The notes under the pieces: generated by a model
Database searches by the model: none
Told to the model about the DNA's origin: nothing
What the model saw: the letters and a program-made list of their open reading frames with translations, nothing else
Shown: positions 45,458-55,267 of the stretch, one piece after another
How the letters are laid out: the number at the start of each line of letters is the position of its first letter
How positions within the stretch are numbered: the stretch's first letter is position 1
Assembly (NCBI RefSeq): GCF_000442255.1
Contig: NZ_KE557282.1
Location: 143,322-207,321, forward strand
DNA from: Salipiger mucosus DSM 16094
GTDB lineage: Bacteria > Pseudomonadota > Alphaproteobacteria > Rhodobacterales > Rhodobacteraceae
Direction of reading: 5' to 3'
Length of the DNA stretch: 64,000 nt
Program-made: the position numbers and the translations under genes

Positions 45458-46642
45458 TCAGCGTTTGAGGTTCTCGACGATGAGGGCGATGCCCTGGCCG
45501 CCGCCGATGCACATTGTGGCAAGGCCGTAGCGGCCGCCGGTGCGCTCGAGCTCGTGGAGCAGCTTGGTCAGGATGATCGCGCCCGAGGCGCCGATCGGGT
45601 GGCCCATCGCGATGGCGCCGCCGTTGGGGTTCACCTTCGCCGGGTCCAGCCCGAGCTGTTTCGTCACCGCGCAGGCCTGCGCGGCGAAGGCCTCGTTGCT
45701 CTCGATCACGTCGAGGTCCGAGACAGACAGCCCCGCGCGCTCGAGCGCCTGCCGGGTGGCGGGCACGGGGCCGAGGCCCATGACCTCGGGGGCGACGCCG
45801 CCGAGGCCCGAGGCGACGATGCGGGCCATGGGCGCGAGGCCCTGCGCCGCGGCCTTGTCGGCGCTCGCGAGCACCAGCGCGGCGGCGCCGTCGTTGATGC
45901 CGCTGGCGTTGCCCGCGGTCACCGAGCCGTCCTTGCGGAAGGCCGGGCGCAGGCCCGCGAGACCCTCGGCGGTGGCGTCGGCGCGGACCATCTCGTCGCG
46001 CGCGAAGTCTTCCGTCTTGCGGCCTTTGCGCACCTCGATTGGCAGGATCTGGCTGTCGAAACGGCCCTCGGCCTGGGCCCTGGCCGCGCGCTGGTGCGAG
46101 GCGGCGGCCATCTCGTCCTGGGCCTCGCGGGAGATGCCGTCGCGCTCGGCCACGTTCTCGGCGGTGATGCCCATGTGGCCGTTGCCGAAGGGATCGCTGA
46201 GCGCGCCGATCATCATGTCGACGGCCTTGACGTCGCCCATCTTGGCCCCGAAGCGCGCCGAGAGCAGGTGGCCCGCGCGGCTCATGCTCTCGGCGCCGCC
46301 GGCGAGCGCGGCCTCGCAGTGGCCCAGTATGATCGCCTCGCTGGCCGAGACCACCGCCTGCAGCCCGCTGCCGCAGAGCCGGTTGAGCGTGAGCGCGGGG
46401 CTGGTCTCGGGCACGCCCGCGCCGATGGCGGTGACGCGCGAGAGGTACATGTCGCGCGGCTCGGTATGGATGACGTTGCCCATCACGGTCTGGCCGATCT
46501 CGGCGCCCTCGATCCCTGCGCGCGAGATCGCCTCGCCCGCGATGCCGGTGGCGAGGTCGCAGGGCGCGATGCCGGCGAGCGAGCCTCCGAATGTGCCGAT
46601 CGCGCTGCGGACCGCGCTCAGGATCACGATGTCTTTGGTCAT
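45458..46642 (-). CDS. Thiolase, acetyl-CoA acyltransferase
   Basis: A 394-residue thiolase with the acyl-accepting cysteine in NRLCGSGLQAV, the histidine in GGAIAMGHPIGASGA and the second cysteine in MCIGGGQG. It condenses or cleaves beta-ketoacyl-CoA. The start at 46642 (TKDIVILSAVRSAIG) is typical; a longer open frame upstream is unconserved. It is divergent from an aldo/keto reductase gene and is not adjacent to a phaB-like gene, so the pathway is open. Confidence 0.92.
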   Translation of the reverse strand: MTKDIVILSAVRSAIGTFGGSLAGIAPCDLATGIAGEAISRAGIEGAEIGQTVMGNVIHTEPRDMYLSRVTAIGAGVPETSPALTLNRLCGSGLQAVVSASEAIILGHCEAALAGGAESMSRAGHLLSARFGAKMGDVKAVDMMIGALSDPFGNGHMGITAENVAERDGISREAQDEMAAASHQRAARAQAEGRFDSQILPIEVRKGRKTEDFARDEMVRADATAEGLAGLRPAFRKDGSVTAGNASGINDGAAALVLASADKAAAQGLAPMARIVASGLGGVAPEVMGLGPVPATRQALERAGLSVSDLDVIESNEAFAAQACAVTKQLGLDPAKVNPNGGAIAMGHPIGASGAIILTKLLHELERTGGRYGLATMCIGGGQGIALIVENLKR

Positions 46643-46808
46643 GGGGTCCTCCGGGTGTCGCCGCGGCCGTCCCGCCGCGGGGCTTTGTCGTCTCTGCGCC
46701 GTCCCTGTCGGCAGGCCAGCGCCGTTCCACTCGGACCTGAATGTCCGCTCTTCACGCGGCGGGCGCAAGCGCGACGCCGCGACGCCGCGGCCCGGGGTCG
46801 CGGCAGGT

Positions 46809-46829
46809 TTCATGCAGCCTGTTCATGAG
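46809..46829. promoter_or_regulatory. TCATG direct-repeat site 1, upstream of aldo/keto reductase
   Basis: TTCATG begins at 46809 and at 46822, a 13-base period, 136 bases before the aldo/keto reductase start. The same spacing occurs at four other promoters (51829, 54031, 56113, 58715). The remainder of the 322-base gap (46643-46964) is GC-rich, without a recognisable gene, and carries a small hairpin near the reductase start. Confidence 0.65.
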
Positions 46830-46928
46830 TGCCTGCAATATGGCGCCGGTAGTCTCGCCCGGGGCCTGATCCTAGATATCGCCCATGACGGATCGGAACG
46901 GGCCCCAGGGGGCCGGATCCGGACCCCA

Positions 46929-46944
46929 CGGCTCTTCGGAGCCG
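46929..46944 (+). other. UUCG-tetraloop hairpin in the aldo/keto reductase leader
   Basis: CGGCTC TTCG GAGCCG forms a six-base-pair stem with an exceptionally stable UUCG loop, ending 20 bases before the start codon and just upstream of AAAGGAGAG. It may protect or shape the 5' end of the mRNA. No T tract follows, so it is not a terminator. Confidence 0.55.
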
Positions 46945-46964
46945 AGAACGCAAAGGAGAGACCA

Positions 46965-47828
46965 ATGATCCTGCAAGAAACCTATACCCTCCCCAATGGC
47001 GTGGCGATCCCGAAGCTGGGCCTTGGCACCTGGATGATCGACGACGACAAGGTCGCCGAAGCCGTGGTCGAGGCCGTGAAGCTCGGCTATCGCCACATCG
47101 ACACCGCGCAGGCCTACGGCAACGAGCGCGGCGTCGGCGAAGGCGTCCGCAACTGCGGCGTGGCGCGTGACGAGCTCTTCGTGCAGACCAAGCTCGACGC
47201 CGGCATCAAGAGCTACGACGAGGCCAAGGCGGCCATCCAAGGGTCGCTCGAGACCATGGGGCTGGACTACATCGACCTGATGATCATCCACAGCCCGCAG
47301 CCCTGGGAGCACTTCGACACGAACGAGCGCTTCTTCGAGGGCAACCTCGAGGCATGGCGCGCCCTGGAAGATGCCTATGAGGCCGGTGTCGTCCGTTCGA
47401 TCGGCGTGTCGAACTTCGAGATGCAGGACCTTGCCAACCTGATCGAGAACGCGAAGGTCAAGCCGATGGTGGATCAGATCCTGGCCCACGTCAGCAACAC
47501 GCCCTTCGCGCTGATCGACTACATCAAGGAGCAGGGCCTGCTGGCCGAGGCCTATTCGCCCATCGGTCACGGCAAGATCCTCGACAACCCCGAGATCGCG
47601 GCGATCGCCGAGAAGTACGGCGTGAGCGTCCCGCAGCTGAGCATCCGCTACGTGCTGCAGCTGGGCCTCGCAGCGCTGCCCAAGACCGGCAACCCGGCGC
47701 ATATGAAGTCCAACGCGGACGTCGACTTCGAGATCTCCGAGGCCGACATGGAGGCGCTCAAGAACGTCGAGACCATCAAGGACTACGGCGACGCGAGCGT
47801 CTTCCCGGTCTACGCAAAGCAGGCCTGA
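46965..47828 (+). CDS. Aldo/keto reductase
   Basis: A 287-residue NADPH-dependent reductase of the AKR superfamily (2,5-diketogluconate/methylglyoxal reductase-like). The catalytic tetrad is visible: Asp and Tyr in YRHIDTAQAYGNE, Lys in VQTKLD and His in MIIHSP. AAAGGAGAG precedes the ATG. It probably detoxifies or uses reactive aldehydes. Its promoter carries a TCATG direct repeat shared with several redox genes downstream. A factor-independent terminator follows it. Confidence 0.92.
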   Translation: MILQETYTLPNGVAIPKLGLGTWMIDDDKVAEAVVEAVKLGYRHIDTAQAYGNERGVGEGVRNCGVARDELFVQTKLDAGIKSYDEAKAAIQGSLETMGLDYIDLMIIHSPQPWEHFDTNERFFEGNLEAWRALEDAYEAGVVRSIGVSNFEMQDLANLIENAKVKPMVDQILAHVSNTPFALIDYIKEQGLLAEAYSPIGHGKILDNPEIAAIAEKYGVSVPQLSIRYVLQLGLAALPKTGNPAHMKSNADVDFEISEADMEALKNVETIKDYGDASVFPVYAKQA

Positions 47829-47888
47829 GACGATATCGCCCGGCCTCTCGCCGCCACAGGCGGCGGGCCGGCGCATTGGCAGGGAACA

Positions 47889-47916
47889 GGCCGCGGACGG
47901 TGTTCGCGGCCTTTTT
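47889..47916 (+). terminator. Rho-independent terminator after aldo/keto reductase
   Basis: GGCCGCG and its complement CGCGGCC form a stem around a short loop, followed directly by TTTTT. It lies 60 bases after the reductase stop. Confidence 0.85.
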
Positions 47917-47959
47917 CGTGTCTGCTCCGGGGAAGAACGGGTCAAGAGCGGGGCGCGGA

Positions 47960-48853
47960 TCAGAGCGCCTTGCCCGTTCCCTCCTCGAGCCAGCGGCATG
48001 CGTCCGGGTCGGGCACCAGCTCGGCCAGCCGCCTCCGGTAGGCCGCGAGGTCGGCCTCGGCGAGGCTGCCTTCCCAGTTGCCGGTGCCCCCGGTGGCGAA
48101 GAAGGCCGCATCGTCTTTCCAGAAACCGGTGCCGCCGACGGGGGCGTATCGGTCGGCCCGGACGCGCATCCGGGTGATGTCGCTGGCCCGGGCGACCGCA
48201 TCGACAAGCGCCGCGCCGGCCTCGATCCGCGCGCGCTCCGCGAGGTGGCGCAGCGTGGCGCGCGGATCGCGGATCATGTCGGCGTAGTGCATCAGCACGA
48301 GGCCGGGCACACGGCCCGAGCAGGCGGTCTGCCGGTAGTGATGGGCGATGGTCGCGAGCGAGTCGTTGTCGAAGGCGTCGCGGTCCATGGGCGCCGCGAG
48401 GAAGGCGGCGAGCGCCTCGGGGAGAGGCGCCTTCATCGGGTGTGTATCGTCGACGTGCCGGTTGGCGATGTGCTTGCGCAGCGAGAAGAAGATGTCGAGC
48501 GGGTGCCGGTAGACCGCGACGACGGTGACCCCGTCCCGGATCGGAAAGCCGTCCGCGGGGGTATGAGTCTTCAGCACGCGGCGGCCGGGCAGGGCCGCGA
48601 TGGTCCGGGCGACCTCGTCCGCCCCGACGCCGAGGTCGGCGTCCACCCAGGGCGAAATCGCGCCGAGCGTGTCCGGCAGCTCCGGGCCGCCGTTCAGGAG
48701 CATCGCCAGCATGGTCTGGGTCCAGGTCGTGCCGCTCTTGGGCGGTGTGCAGACCAGGATGTCGCCCTCGCGCGGGTGCCAGGTCTCCCAGCGCTCGGGC
48801 GTCGTCAGCGCGCCCCGGTAGGTCGTCGCGGCGGGTGCGATGTCGTGGACCAT
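47960..48853 (-). CDS. Sulfotransferase family protein
   Basis: A 297-residue PAPS-dependent sulfotransferase of the cytosolic type. The 5'-phosphosulfate loop is TPPKSGTTWTQTM and the 3'-phosphate region is VYRHPLDIFFSLRKH. It would transfer sulfate to a hydroxyl or amino group of a small molecule; such proteins are common but poorly characterised in marine bacteria. The start at 48853 gives a standard N-terminus; a longer frame upstream is unconserved. It stands alone, without PAPS-synthesis genes nearby. Confidence 0.88.
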   Translation of the reverse strand: MVHDIAPAATTYRGALTTPERWETWHPREGDILVCTPPKSGTTWTQTMLAMLLNGGPELPDTLGAISPWVDADLGVGADEVARTIAALPGRRVLKTHTPADGFPIRDGVTVVAVYRHPLDIFFSLRKHIANRHVDDTHPMKAPLPEALAAFLAAPMDRDAFDNDSLATIAHHYRQTACSGRVPGLVLMHYADMIRDPRATLRHLAERARIEAGAALVDAVARASDITRMRVRADRYAPVGGTGFWKDDAAFFATGGTGNWEGSLAEADLAAYRRRLAELVPDPDACRWLEEGTGKAL

Positions 48854-49005
48854 GATGACGCCTCTTGCGGTTGCCCGGGAGTATCGCGGGCCGGGCGGGA
48901 TGGCGTCAACCACCGACCGGCGAGACCGAGATCGGATGCCGGCGGGGTCGGGTAAGATTTTGATTTGAAAGGGGTCCGGAGGCAGGTGCCGCGCTGCCGG
49001 CGCAT

Positions 49006-49030
49006 GACCCCGCCCGGGACGGGCGGGGTC
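49006..49030. terminator. Hairpin terminator downstream of iorAB
   Basis: GACCCCGCCCG (49006-49016) and its exact complement (49020-49030) form an 11-base-pair stem with a three-base loop, 15 bases after the minus-strand stop of the molybdenum hydroxylase gene. There is no T tract. The rest of the 191-base gap up to the sulfotransferase start shows no gene. Confidence 0.65.
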
Positions 49031-49044
49031 GGGGGCGGGCCGGG

Positions 49045-51240
49045 TCAGGCGCCGCCGAAGTCGTGGCGCGAGAGCGGCAGGCTGCGCACGCGCTGGCCGG
49101 TCAGACGTGCGACCGCGTTGACGATCGAGGGGCCGACGGCCGGCAGGCCGGGCTCGCCCACGCCGCCCATGGGGGCGCCGCTCTCGACGATCTCGACCTG
49201 CACCTCGGGCATCTGGTCCGGCCGCAGGATCGAGTAGCGGTCGAAGTTGCGCGCGGTGGGCTCGCCGTTCTCGTAGGTCAGTTCCTCGACCAGCGTCTGC
49301 GAGACGCCGAGGGCCACGGCCGACTGCACCTGCGCCTCGACGATGGCCGGGTTCACGATCTGGCCAGGGTCGATGGCGACCCAGACGCGGTGCACGTGCA
49401 CCTCGCCGCCGTCGACCGAGACCTCGGAGATCGCCGCCGCCTCGGAGCCGAAGGGCGAGGCCATGGCCACGCCGCGCGCCCGCTGGCTGCCGTCCTCGGC
49501 CGCGTAGGGGCCGGGCTGCCAGCCGCCGGACAGCGTGCCGACCGCCTCGAGCAGGGTGCTCAGCCGTTCGTTGCCCGAGAGCAGCGCGCGGCGCATCTCG
49601 AAGGGGTCCTGCTGCGCGGCCTCGGCCATCTCGTCGAGGAAACCCTCGTACATGAAGTCATGCATCGAGTGGCCCACGGCGCGCCAGTAGCCGATCACCG
49701 CCGGGTTGGGGTGAAAGACCTGCCCGATCAAGGTGTTCGGGATGGCATAGCTCTTGCCCGAGATGCCCTCGGTCGCCGAGGCGTCCTGCCCGGCGGGCGC
49801 GTCGTACCAGCGGCCGGTGGGGCCTTCGCCGACGACCTCGGCCGAAAGCGCGACGGGCCCGTCGGGGCCCACGGCGCCGCGGAAGCGGGCAAGGCCCAGC
49901 GGGCGCGGGGCGTCGCGCAGGAAGTCCTCCTCGCGGGTCCAGATCAGCTTGACCGGCCGGCCGACCGCCTTGGCAAGCTGGATCGCCTGCGGGAAGGGAT
50001 TGGCCGTGGCATAGAGGAAGTGCCGCCCGAAGAAGCCGCCCAGCATCTGCGAGTGGATGTTGACCTGGTCGCGCTCGAGGCCTGCGACCTGCGCCGCCGT
50101 GCCCTGGTACATCTCTGGGGCCTGGCAGGTGGTCCAGACGTCGAGCGTGCCGTCCTCGTTGAAGCGCGCGGTGGCCGACGGCGGCTCGATCTGGCCGTGC
50201 ACGAGGAAGGGCGCGTCGTAGGTGGCCTCGATCACGGTCTCGGCGGACTGCAGCGCAGCCTCGGCGTCTCCGGTGGATTCGACCTCGGCGAGGTCGCCCT
50301 GCGTGGCGGCCAGCGTCTCGCGGAAGGCGTCCGACGAGAAGTCGGCGGGCATCGGGTATTGCGCCTCGCCCTCGGTCCACTCGATCTGCGCTTCCTGTAC
50401 CGCTCGTACGGCTTGCCAGTACTTTTCGGCCACGACCGCGACGGCACCGTCCAGCAGGTGCACCGAGTCGACGCCGCGCATGGCCTCGATCTCGGCCTGG
50501 TTGCTCACCGAGGCGGGCGCGAGGCCGAGGCGCGGGGCGTGCCGCACCGCTGCGAGGAGCATGCCCTCGACCTCGAAGTCGATCGAGTACTTGGCCTGGC
50601 CGGTCGACTTGTCGCGCACGTCGATGCGCGGGACCGGGGTGCGGATCCAGCGGAAGTCGGCGGGATCGCGCAGGGGCACGTCGGCGGGCACCGGCAGGTC
50701 CATCGCGGCCTTGGCGAGCATGCCGTAGGGCGCGCTGCGGCCGGTGGCCGGGTGCAGGACGACGCCGGGCTCGGTGGTCAGCTCGGAGGCGGGCACGTCC
50801 CAGTCGCGGGCGGCGGCCTCGATCAGCATGGCGCGGGCCGAGGCGCCGAGCTGGCGCATCAGGTTGTAGGAGGTCCGCGTCGAGGCGCTGCCGCCGGTCA
50901 GGCGGAAGCCGCCCATCACGTCGTAGGGCGGGCCGGCGGGCGCGATCTCGACCGAGAAGTTCTCGGGCGCGAGGTCGAGCTCTTCACCCACGGTCTGGGC
51001 GAAGGTGGTGTAGATGCCCTGGCCGCCCTCGATGAAGGGGCTGAGCAGTTTCGCGGTGCCGTCGTCGTGCAACTCGAGAAAGGCGGGCACGGCCGGGCCG
51101 GAGGCGGCCTCGCCGTCCTGCTGCGCGCGGCCGGGCCGCACGGGCAGGGTGGTCGAGAGGACCAGCGCGCCGGCGCCGCGCAGGAAGCCCCGGCGCGAGA
51201 CGTTGACGGGGGTGCGGGAGAGTTTCTGCATCAGGGTCAT
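49045..51240 (-). CDS. iorB: Molybdopterin-binding aldehyde/isoquinoline oxidoreductase large subunit
   Basis: A 731-residue xanthine-oxidase-family subunit of the isoquinoline 1-oxidoreductase beta type. An N-terminal twin-arginine signal (SRRGFLRGAGALVLS) sends the folded complex to the periplasm. GGFFGRHF, GYWRAVGHS and the C-terminal GVGEPGLPAVGP with the catalytic glutamate are present. It oxidises aldehydes or N-heterocycles and passes electrons to the small iron-sulfur subunit encoded three bases upstream. The substrate is not defined; no cytochrome subunit or MoCo sulfurase gene is adjacent. Confidence 0.9.
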   Translation of the reverse strand: MTLMQKLSRTPVNVSRRGFLRGAGALVLSTTLPVRPGRAQQDGEAASGPAVPAFLELHDDGTAKLLSPFIEGGQGIYTTFAQTVGEELDLAPENFSVEIAPAGPPYDVMGGFRLTGGSASTRTSYNLMRQLGASARAMLIEAAARDWDVPASELTTEPGVVLHPATGRSAPYGMLAKAAMDLPVPADVPLRDPADFRWIRTPVPRIDVRDKSTGQAKYSIDFEVEGMLLAAVRHAPRLGLAPASVSNQAEIEAMRGVDSVHLLDGAVAVVAEKYWQAVRAVQEAQIEWTEGEAQYPMPADFSSDAFRETLAATQGDLAEVESTGDAEAALQSAETVIEATYDAPFLVHGQIEPPSATARFNEDGTLDVWTTCQAPEMYQGTAAQVAGLERDQVNIHSQMLGGFFGRHFLYATANPFPQAIQLAKAVGRPVKLIWTREEDFLRDAPRPLGLARFRGAVGPDGPVALSAEVVGEGPTGRWYDAPAGQDASATEGISGKSYAIPNTLIGQVFHPNPAVIGYWRAVGHSMHDFMYEGFLDEMAEAAQQDPFEMRRALLSGNERLSTLLEAVGTLSGGWQPGPYAAEDGSQRARGVAMASPFGSEAAAISEVSVDGGEVHVHRVWVAIDPGQIVNPAIVEAQVQSAVALGVSQTLVEELTYENGEPTARNFDRYSILRPDQMPEVQVEIVESGAPMGGVGEPGLPAVGPSIVNAVARLTGQRVRSLPLSRHDFGGA

Positions 51241-51243
51241 GGA

Positions 51244-51690
51244 TCAGGCCTCCGAGGCATCGCGCACCGCGGCGCGGATCTTGTTGTAGGTGCCGCAGCG
51301 GCAGAGGTTCACCATCGCGTACTCGATGTCCTCGTCGCTGGGGTTCGGCGTGTCGGTCAGCAGCGCCGTGGCCGAGAGCACCTGGCCCGACTGGCAGTAG
51401 CCGCATTGCGGGACCTGGTTGGCGACCCAGGCCTCGACGACGCGGCGGCCGGTCTCGGTCTCCTCGACGGTCTCGATGGTGCGGATCTCGGTGCCGGTGA
51501 CGCTGTCCGCCGGGGTCTGGCAGGAGCGCGTGGGCACGCCGTCGACCAGCACCGTGCAGGCGCCGCACTGGGCGATGCCGCAGCCGAATTTCGTGCCGGT
51601 CAGGCCCAGTTCCTCGCGGATCACCCACAGAAGCGGGGTATCGGGTTCGACGTCGACGTCCTGCGTCGTTCCATTGATGTTAAGCTGCAT
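51244..51690 (-). CDS. iorA: (2Fe-2S)-binding small subunit of the molybdenum hydroxylase
   Basis: A 148-residue protein with two [2Fe-2S] clusters: a plant-type set ([12 protein letters not shown] and a later cysteine) and a helical-domain set (CGYCQSGQ, then CRCGTY). It is the electron-transfer partner of the large subunit downstream. Its promoter region carries the TCATG direct repeat 139 bases upstream. Confidence 0.95.
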   Translation of the reverse strand: MQLNINGTTQDVDVEPDTPLLWVIREELGLTGTKFGCGIAQCGACTVLVDGVPTRSCQTPADSVTGTEIRTIETVEETETGRRVVEAWVANQVPQCGYCQSGQVLSATALLTDTPNPSDEDIEYAMVNLCRCGTYNKIRAAVRDASEA

Positions 51691-51828
51691 GGTCTGCTCC
51701 TTGTCGGACAGGGTCTGTGTGGCTGTTGCGGGGTCGCGGCCGCTGCCTCGGGAAACCGGCGGGCCTGCGTCATGGGGTCGAGTATCGGCATGGGGGAGGC
51801 CGATTCATAGGGTCAGTTCCAGATAGGT

Positions 51829-51849
51829 TTCATGATCGGGTTTCATGAA
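51829..51849. promoter_or_regulatory. TCATG direct-repeat site 2, upstream of iorAB
   Basis: TTCATG begins at 51829 and 51842 (13-base period), both followed by A, so each unit is the palindrome TCATGA. It lies between the end of the MFS gene and iorA. The 166-base gap holds no other gene. Confidence 0.7.
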
Positions 51850-51856
51850 TGGCGCG

Positions 51857-53224
51857 TCATGGACGGGTGGGCGCGTGCCCCCGGCTGCCGCGTGAGAGCA
51901 GCAGCATGGCGGCGAGGCCGAGCAGGCTGAGCGCGGTCGAGGCGACGACGGCCTGGTGCCAGCCGGCGAAGAAGCCGTCGCCCGGGGCGCGGGCGATCAG
52001 CACGGAGACTAGGGCGATCCCCAGCGCCGAGCCGGTGTAACGCGCGGTGTTGTTGGCGGCCGAGCCCATGGCCGCGCGTTCGGGCGGCACGGTCTGGACC
52101 GCCTCGTGTCCCAGCGCGGCGTTCAGGACGCCGTTTGAGAGACCGGCAACGAGCAGCCCGGGCAGCACCGCCGCCCAGCCCGCGCCCGCGTCGGCCCGCA
52201 GCATGAGGGCCTGCCCCGCCGCGCAGCCGCAGATCGAGACGAGGATGCGCGTGCGGGACGAGAGGGCGTCGGGCAGGCGGCCGGCGCCGAGGGCCGAGAG
52301 CACGGTCAGGCCGGACCAGGCCAGCAGGATGACGGCCGCGCCCAGCGGAGAGAGGCCCAGGCCGCGCACCAGCACGGTGGGCACCATCGACATGAGCGCC
52401 AGCACCCCTGCGCCCGAGGCGAAGGCCGCGAGCGTCGCGCCCGAGAAGTCCGCGTGCCGGAAGAGGTCCAGCGGCAGAATCGGGTTCGGGCTTCGGGCCT
52501 CCTGTCGGAGGAAGACCGCGAGGAGCAGGACGGCGGCGGCGAGGAGGCCGGCCACGAGGCCGGGGCCGCCCACGCGGACCTCGATCAGTGCCGAGAGCAG
52601 GCAGCCCAGCCCGGTGATGAGCAGCAGGCTGCCCGGAACGTCGATGCGCTGGCCGGTGCGGGGGCTTTCGGGCAGCCGTGCGGTGGCGGCGAGCGCGAGC
52701 GCGGCCGAGACCGGGGTGAGGAGCCAGTGGATGCCCTGCCAGCCCGCAAGCGGCAGCATGCCCGACGCGATGAGCGGGCCGGCGGCGACGCCGCCGCCGA
52801 GGGCCGCCGCCCAGATCGCCGAGGCGCGGCGCCGGGCGGGCCCGGAGTAGACCTGTCCCAGCAGGCCCAGTCCGCAGGCCATGATTCCGGCGCTGGCCAG
52901 CCACTGCAGGATACGCGCGGCGACGAGGATCAGCCCGTCGGGCGAGAGCGCCGCCAGCACCGAGGAAAGCGCCGCAAGCCAGAGCCCGCCCACGAAGGTG
53001 CGGCGGCGGCCGAGCGTGTCGCCGAGGGCGCCGGCGGTGAGCAGCCCGCAGGCGGAGCCCAGCGGCGTGCCGCTCATGACCCAGGCCTGAAGGGCGGGGC
53101 CGAGCCCCAGCCCCGCGGTCATCGGCTCGAGCGTCGTGAGCGGCGCCGTGAAGATCACCAGCGCGAGGCAGGTAGCCGCCGCGACGATGGCCAGCGGCAT
53201 CGGCGAGGGCGCGCGCTCAGGCAT
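51857..53224 (-). CDS. MFS transporter, drug/metabolite exporter type
   Basis: A 455-residue major facilitator protein with 12-14 hydrophobic segments and the motif A-like GALGDTLGRRRTFVGG after the second helix, typical of EmrB/QacA-type exporters. It overlaps the RibD-like gene by eight bases. The start at 53224 gives a sensible N-terminus; a longer open frame upstream lies inside the RibD-like gene and was discarded. It may export a toxic compound sensed by the local regulon. Confidence 0.87.
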   Translation of the reverse strand: MPERAPSPMPLAIVAAATCLALVIFTAPLTTLEPMTAGLGLGPALQAWVMSGTPLGSACGLLTAGALGDTLGRRRTFVGGLWLAALSSVLAALSPDGLILVAARILQWLASAGIMACGLGLLGQVYSGPARRRASAIWAAALGGGVAAGPLIASGMLPLAGWQGIHWLLTPVSAALALAATARLPESPRTGQRIDVPGSLLLITGLGCLLSALIEVRVGGPGLVAGLLAAAVLLLAVFLRQEARSPNPILPLDLFRHADFSGATLAAFASGAGVLALMSMVPTVLVRGLGLSPLGAAVILLAWSGLTVLSALGAGRLPDALSSRTRILVSICGCAAGQALMLRADAGAGWAAVLPGLLVAGLSNGVLNAALGHEAVQTVPPERAAMGSAANNTARYTGSALGIALVSVLIARAPGDGFFAGWHQAVVASTALSLLGLAAMLLLSRGSRGHAPTRP

Positions 53225-53921
53225 CGGCGGTCGTCTCGTTCGCGCGTCGCAGGCTGTGGCGCATCCAGACGGTGCCGCAGTCGAGCGTCTCGACCGAGAG
53301 CAGGTCGAGACGGCGCGCCGGGATCGTCGCGCCGTGGTCGTAGATCGCGGCGACGCCGCCCTGGCCGTCGACGACCGGGAAGACCAGCGTGCTGGCCTGG
53401 TCGATGACGCCCGCCGCGAGGAAGGCGCCGTTGATCTGCCCGCCGCCTTCCAGAAGGAGGCGCCAGGTGCCGAAGGCCGCCGCGATGCGGGCGAGCGCCG
53501 GGGCGATGGCCATGCCGTCGGGGCCGCCGAAGACGACCGAGACGCCGCGCGCGGCGAGTTGGTCGACATGCGCCTCGGGGGTCGTCTCTGGCAGGACGAG
53601 GACGAGGTGATCGCCCTCGATCTCGCCGTTTTCGGGACGCAGCCGGGCGGCACGGTCGAAGCAGATGGCGAGCGGCCGGCCCGGCGCGCCCGCGATGCGG
53701 TCCGCGCGCTCGCGCGCGGGCTCGGCGGGCTGCGGCTCGCCCGAGGGGAGGAAGTCGGCCATTGTGTTGCGCCCGACGATCCAGCCGTCGGCCCCGAGCC
53801 GGTCGGCGGTGCCCTCGTAGACTTCGAGCAGCTCGTCCGGCGCGGCGGGCCAGCGCTGGGTAAGGAGCCGTCCGTCGAGCGAGGTGATCATGTGGCAGAT
53901 GATTTCGGGGCGCTGTGTCAT
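53217..53921 (-). CDS. RibD C-terminal/dihydrofolate reductase-fold protein
   Basis: A 234-residue NADPH-binding reductase of the RibD C-terminal type. ICHMITSLDGRLL and the glycine-rich LLEGGGQINGAFL are typical. Stand-alone members are reductases of unknown substrate and are often found next to transporters. It is the first gene of a two-gene unit with the MFS exporter, and its promoter carries a TCATG direct repeat 110 bases upstream. Confidence 0.87.
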   Translation of the reverse strand: MTQRPEIICHMITSLDGRLLTQRWPAAPDELLEVYEGTADRLGADGWIVGRNTMADFLPSGEPQPAEPARERADRIAGAPGRPLAICFDRAARLRPENGEIEGDHLVLVLPETTPEAHVDQLAARGVSVVFGGPDGMAIAPALARIAAAFGTWRLLLEGGGQINGAFLAAGVIDQASTLVFPVVDGQGGVAAIYDHGATIPARRLDLLSVETLDCGTVWMRHSLRRANETTADA

Positions 53922-54030
53922 GGGGGCCTTCGGGGCGGGCGTTGTGTCGGGGGAGGGTGCAGGCCCCTGGCCTGCGCCGCCTCGCTACCGCGGGGCGGGC
54001 GGCGGCGGAATGCCCCGGTCTCGGCATCCA

Positions 54031-54051
54031 CTCATGAACGGGCGTCATGAG
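54031..54051. promoter_or_regulatory. TCATG direct-repeat site 3, upstream of the RibD-like gene
   Basis: TCATGA occurs at 54032 and 54045, again exactly 13 bases apart, in the 189-base gap between the cupin stop and the RibD-like start. Nothing else is recognisable in this gap. Confidence 0.7.
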
Positions 54052-54110
54052 CGCGCCGGTCGGGGGGCTGGCGGGCCCCGCGCCGTGATCCGGCGCGGGG
54101 CGGGGGCCGG

Positions 54111-54506
<396 letters not shown>

Positions 54507-54535
54507 GGTGGGTCTCCTTCTGCCTGCCGCGCGTC

Positions 54536-55171
54536 TTAGCGCAGCTTGTCGAAACGGTAGGTGAGGGCGGGGCCGCCGGGCTGGACGTAGGCCAGTTCCA
54601 CGGTGGCCATCGCGAAGGGCTCGACGTAGCGGCCGTTGCGCAGGCCGCCGCACTCGAGCGGCTCGAAGCCGATGTCGCGGATGAGCCCGCCCGCGATCTC
54701 CTTGGCGCCGGCGTCGTCGCCGTAGGTCAGCACCTGCGGCGCCGGGGACTGTCCCTTGCGGGCGAAGACCGGTGCGAAGCTTTCCGAAGGCGTGGTGTTG
54801 AAGCACGAGACCCAGCGTGCGCCGGGGCGCTTGCGGGCCAGTTCCTCGGCGCCCGAGGAGGTGGTGCCGACCACGAGGTCGCGGTCCTGCGCGTCGAGCG
54901 GGACGCAGCAATTGAGCACGACGCGGCCGTCGAGATCGCCGGCCTGCTCGAGCACGTCGTCGACGCGCGACCAGTGGACGGCGAGCAGCAGGGCGTCGGC
55001 GCCTTCGACCGCCGCTGCGACGGAGCCGGCGGTGCCGCCGCTTTCGCGGGCGAGGCGGTCGAGCTTCGATGCGCTGCGGGAGTAGGAGAAGGTGACGTCG
55101 TGACCGCAGGCGGCCCAGTGGCTTCCGAGCTTGCCGCCCATGAGGCCCGATCCGAGAATGCCGATCTTCAT
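54536..55171 (-). CDS. NAD(P)-binding protein, F420-dependent NADP oxidoreductase-like
   Basis: A 211-residue Rossmann protein with the motif [14 protein letters not shown] at the very N-terminus; the family includes F420H2:NADP oxidoreductases and small NADPH-dependent reductases. No second catalytic domain is seen. It lies between the exported CMD gene and the cupin gene in one minus-strand unit. The cofactor partner is unlikely to be F420 in this type of organism; a plain NADP-dependent role is more likely. Confidence 0.8.
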   Translation of the reverse strand: MKIGILGSGLMGGKLGSHWAACGHDVTFSYSRSASKLDRLARESGGTAGSVAAAVEGADALLLAVHWSRVDDVLEQAGDLDGRVVLNCCVPLDAQDRDLVVGTTSSGAEELARKRPGARWVSCFNTTPSESFAPVFARKGQSPAPQVLTYGDDAGAKEIAGGLIRDIGFEPLECGGLRNGRYVEPFAMATVELAYVQPGGPALTYRFDKLR

Positions 55172-55267
55172 CTGTCTCTCCTTGTCGTCGCCGGCCGGGG
55201 CGCGTGCCCGGCCGGGGTGGTGCCAGTCGTGCGGCGGGCGCGGGCGCCCGCCGGGGTGCCGCGCGGC

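Noticed and set aside
45540..46964. N-terminal extension of the aldo/keto reductase frame across the thiolase gene
   Set aside because: The frame is open by composition only; the AKR fold begins at 46965, which has an excellent ribosome-binding site.
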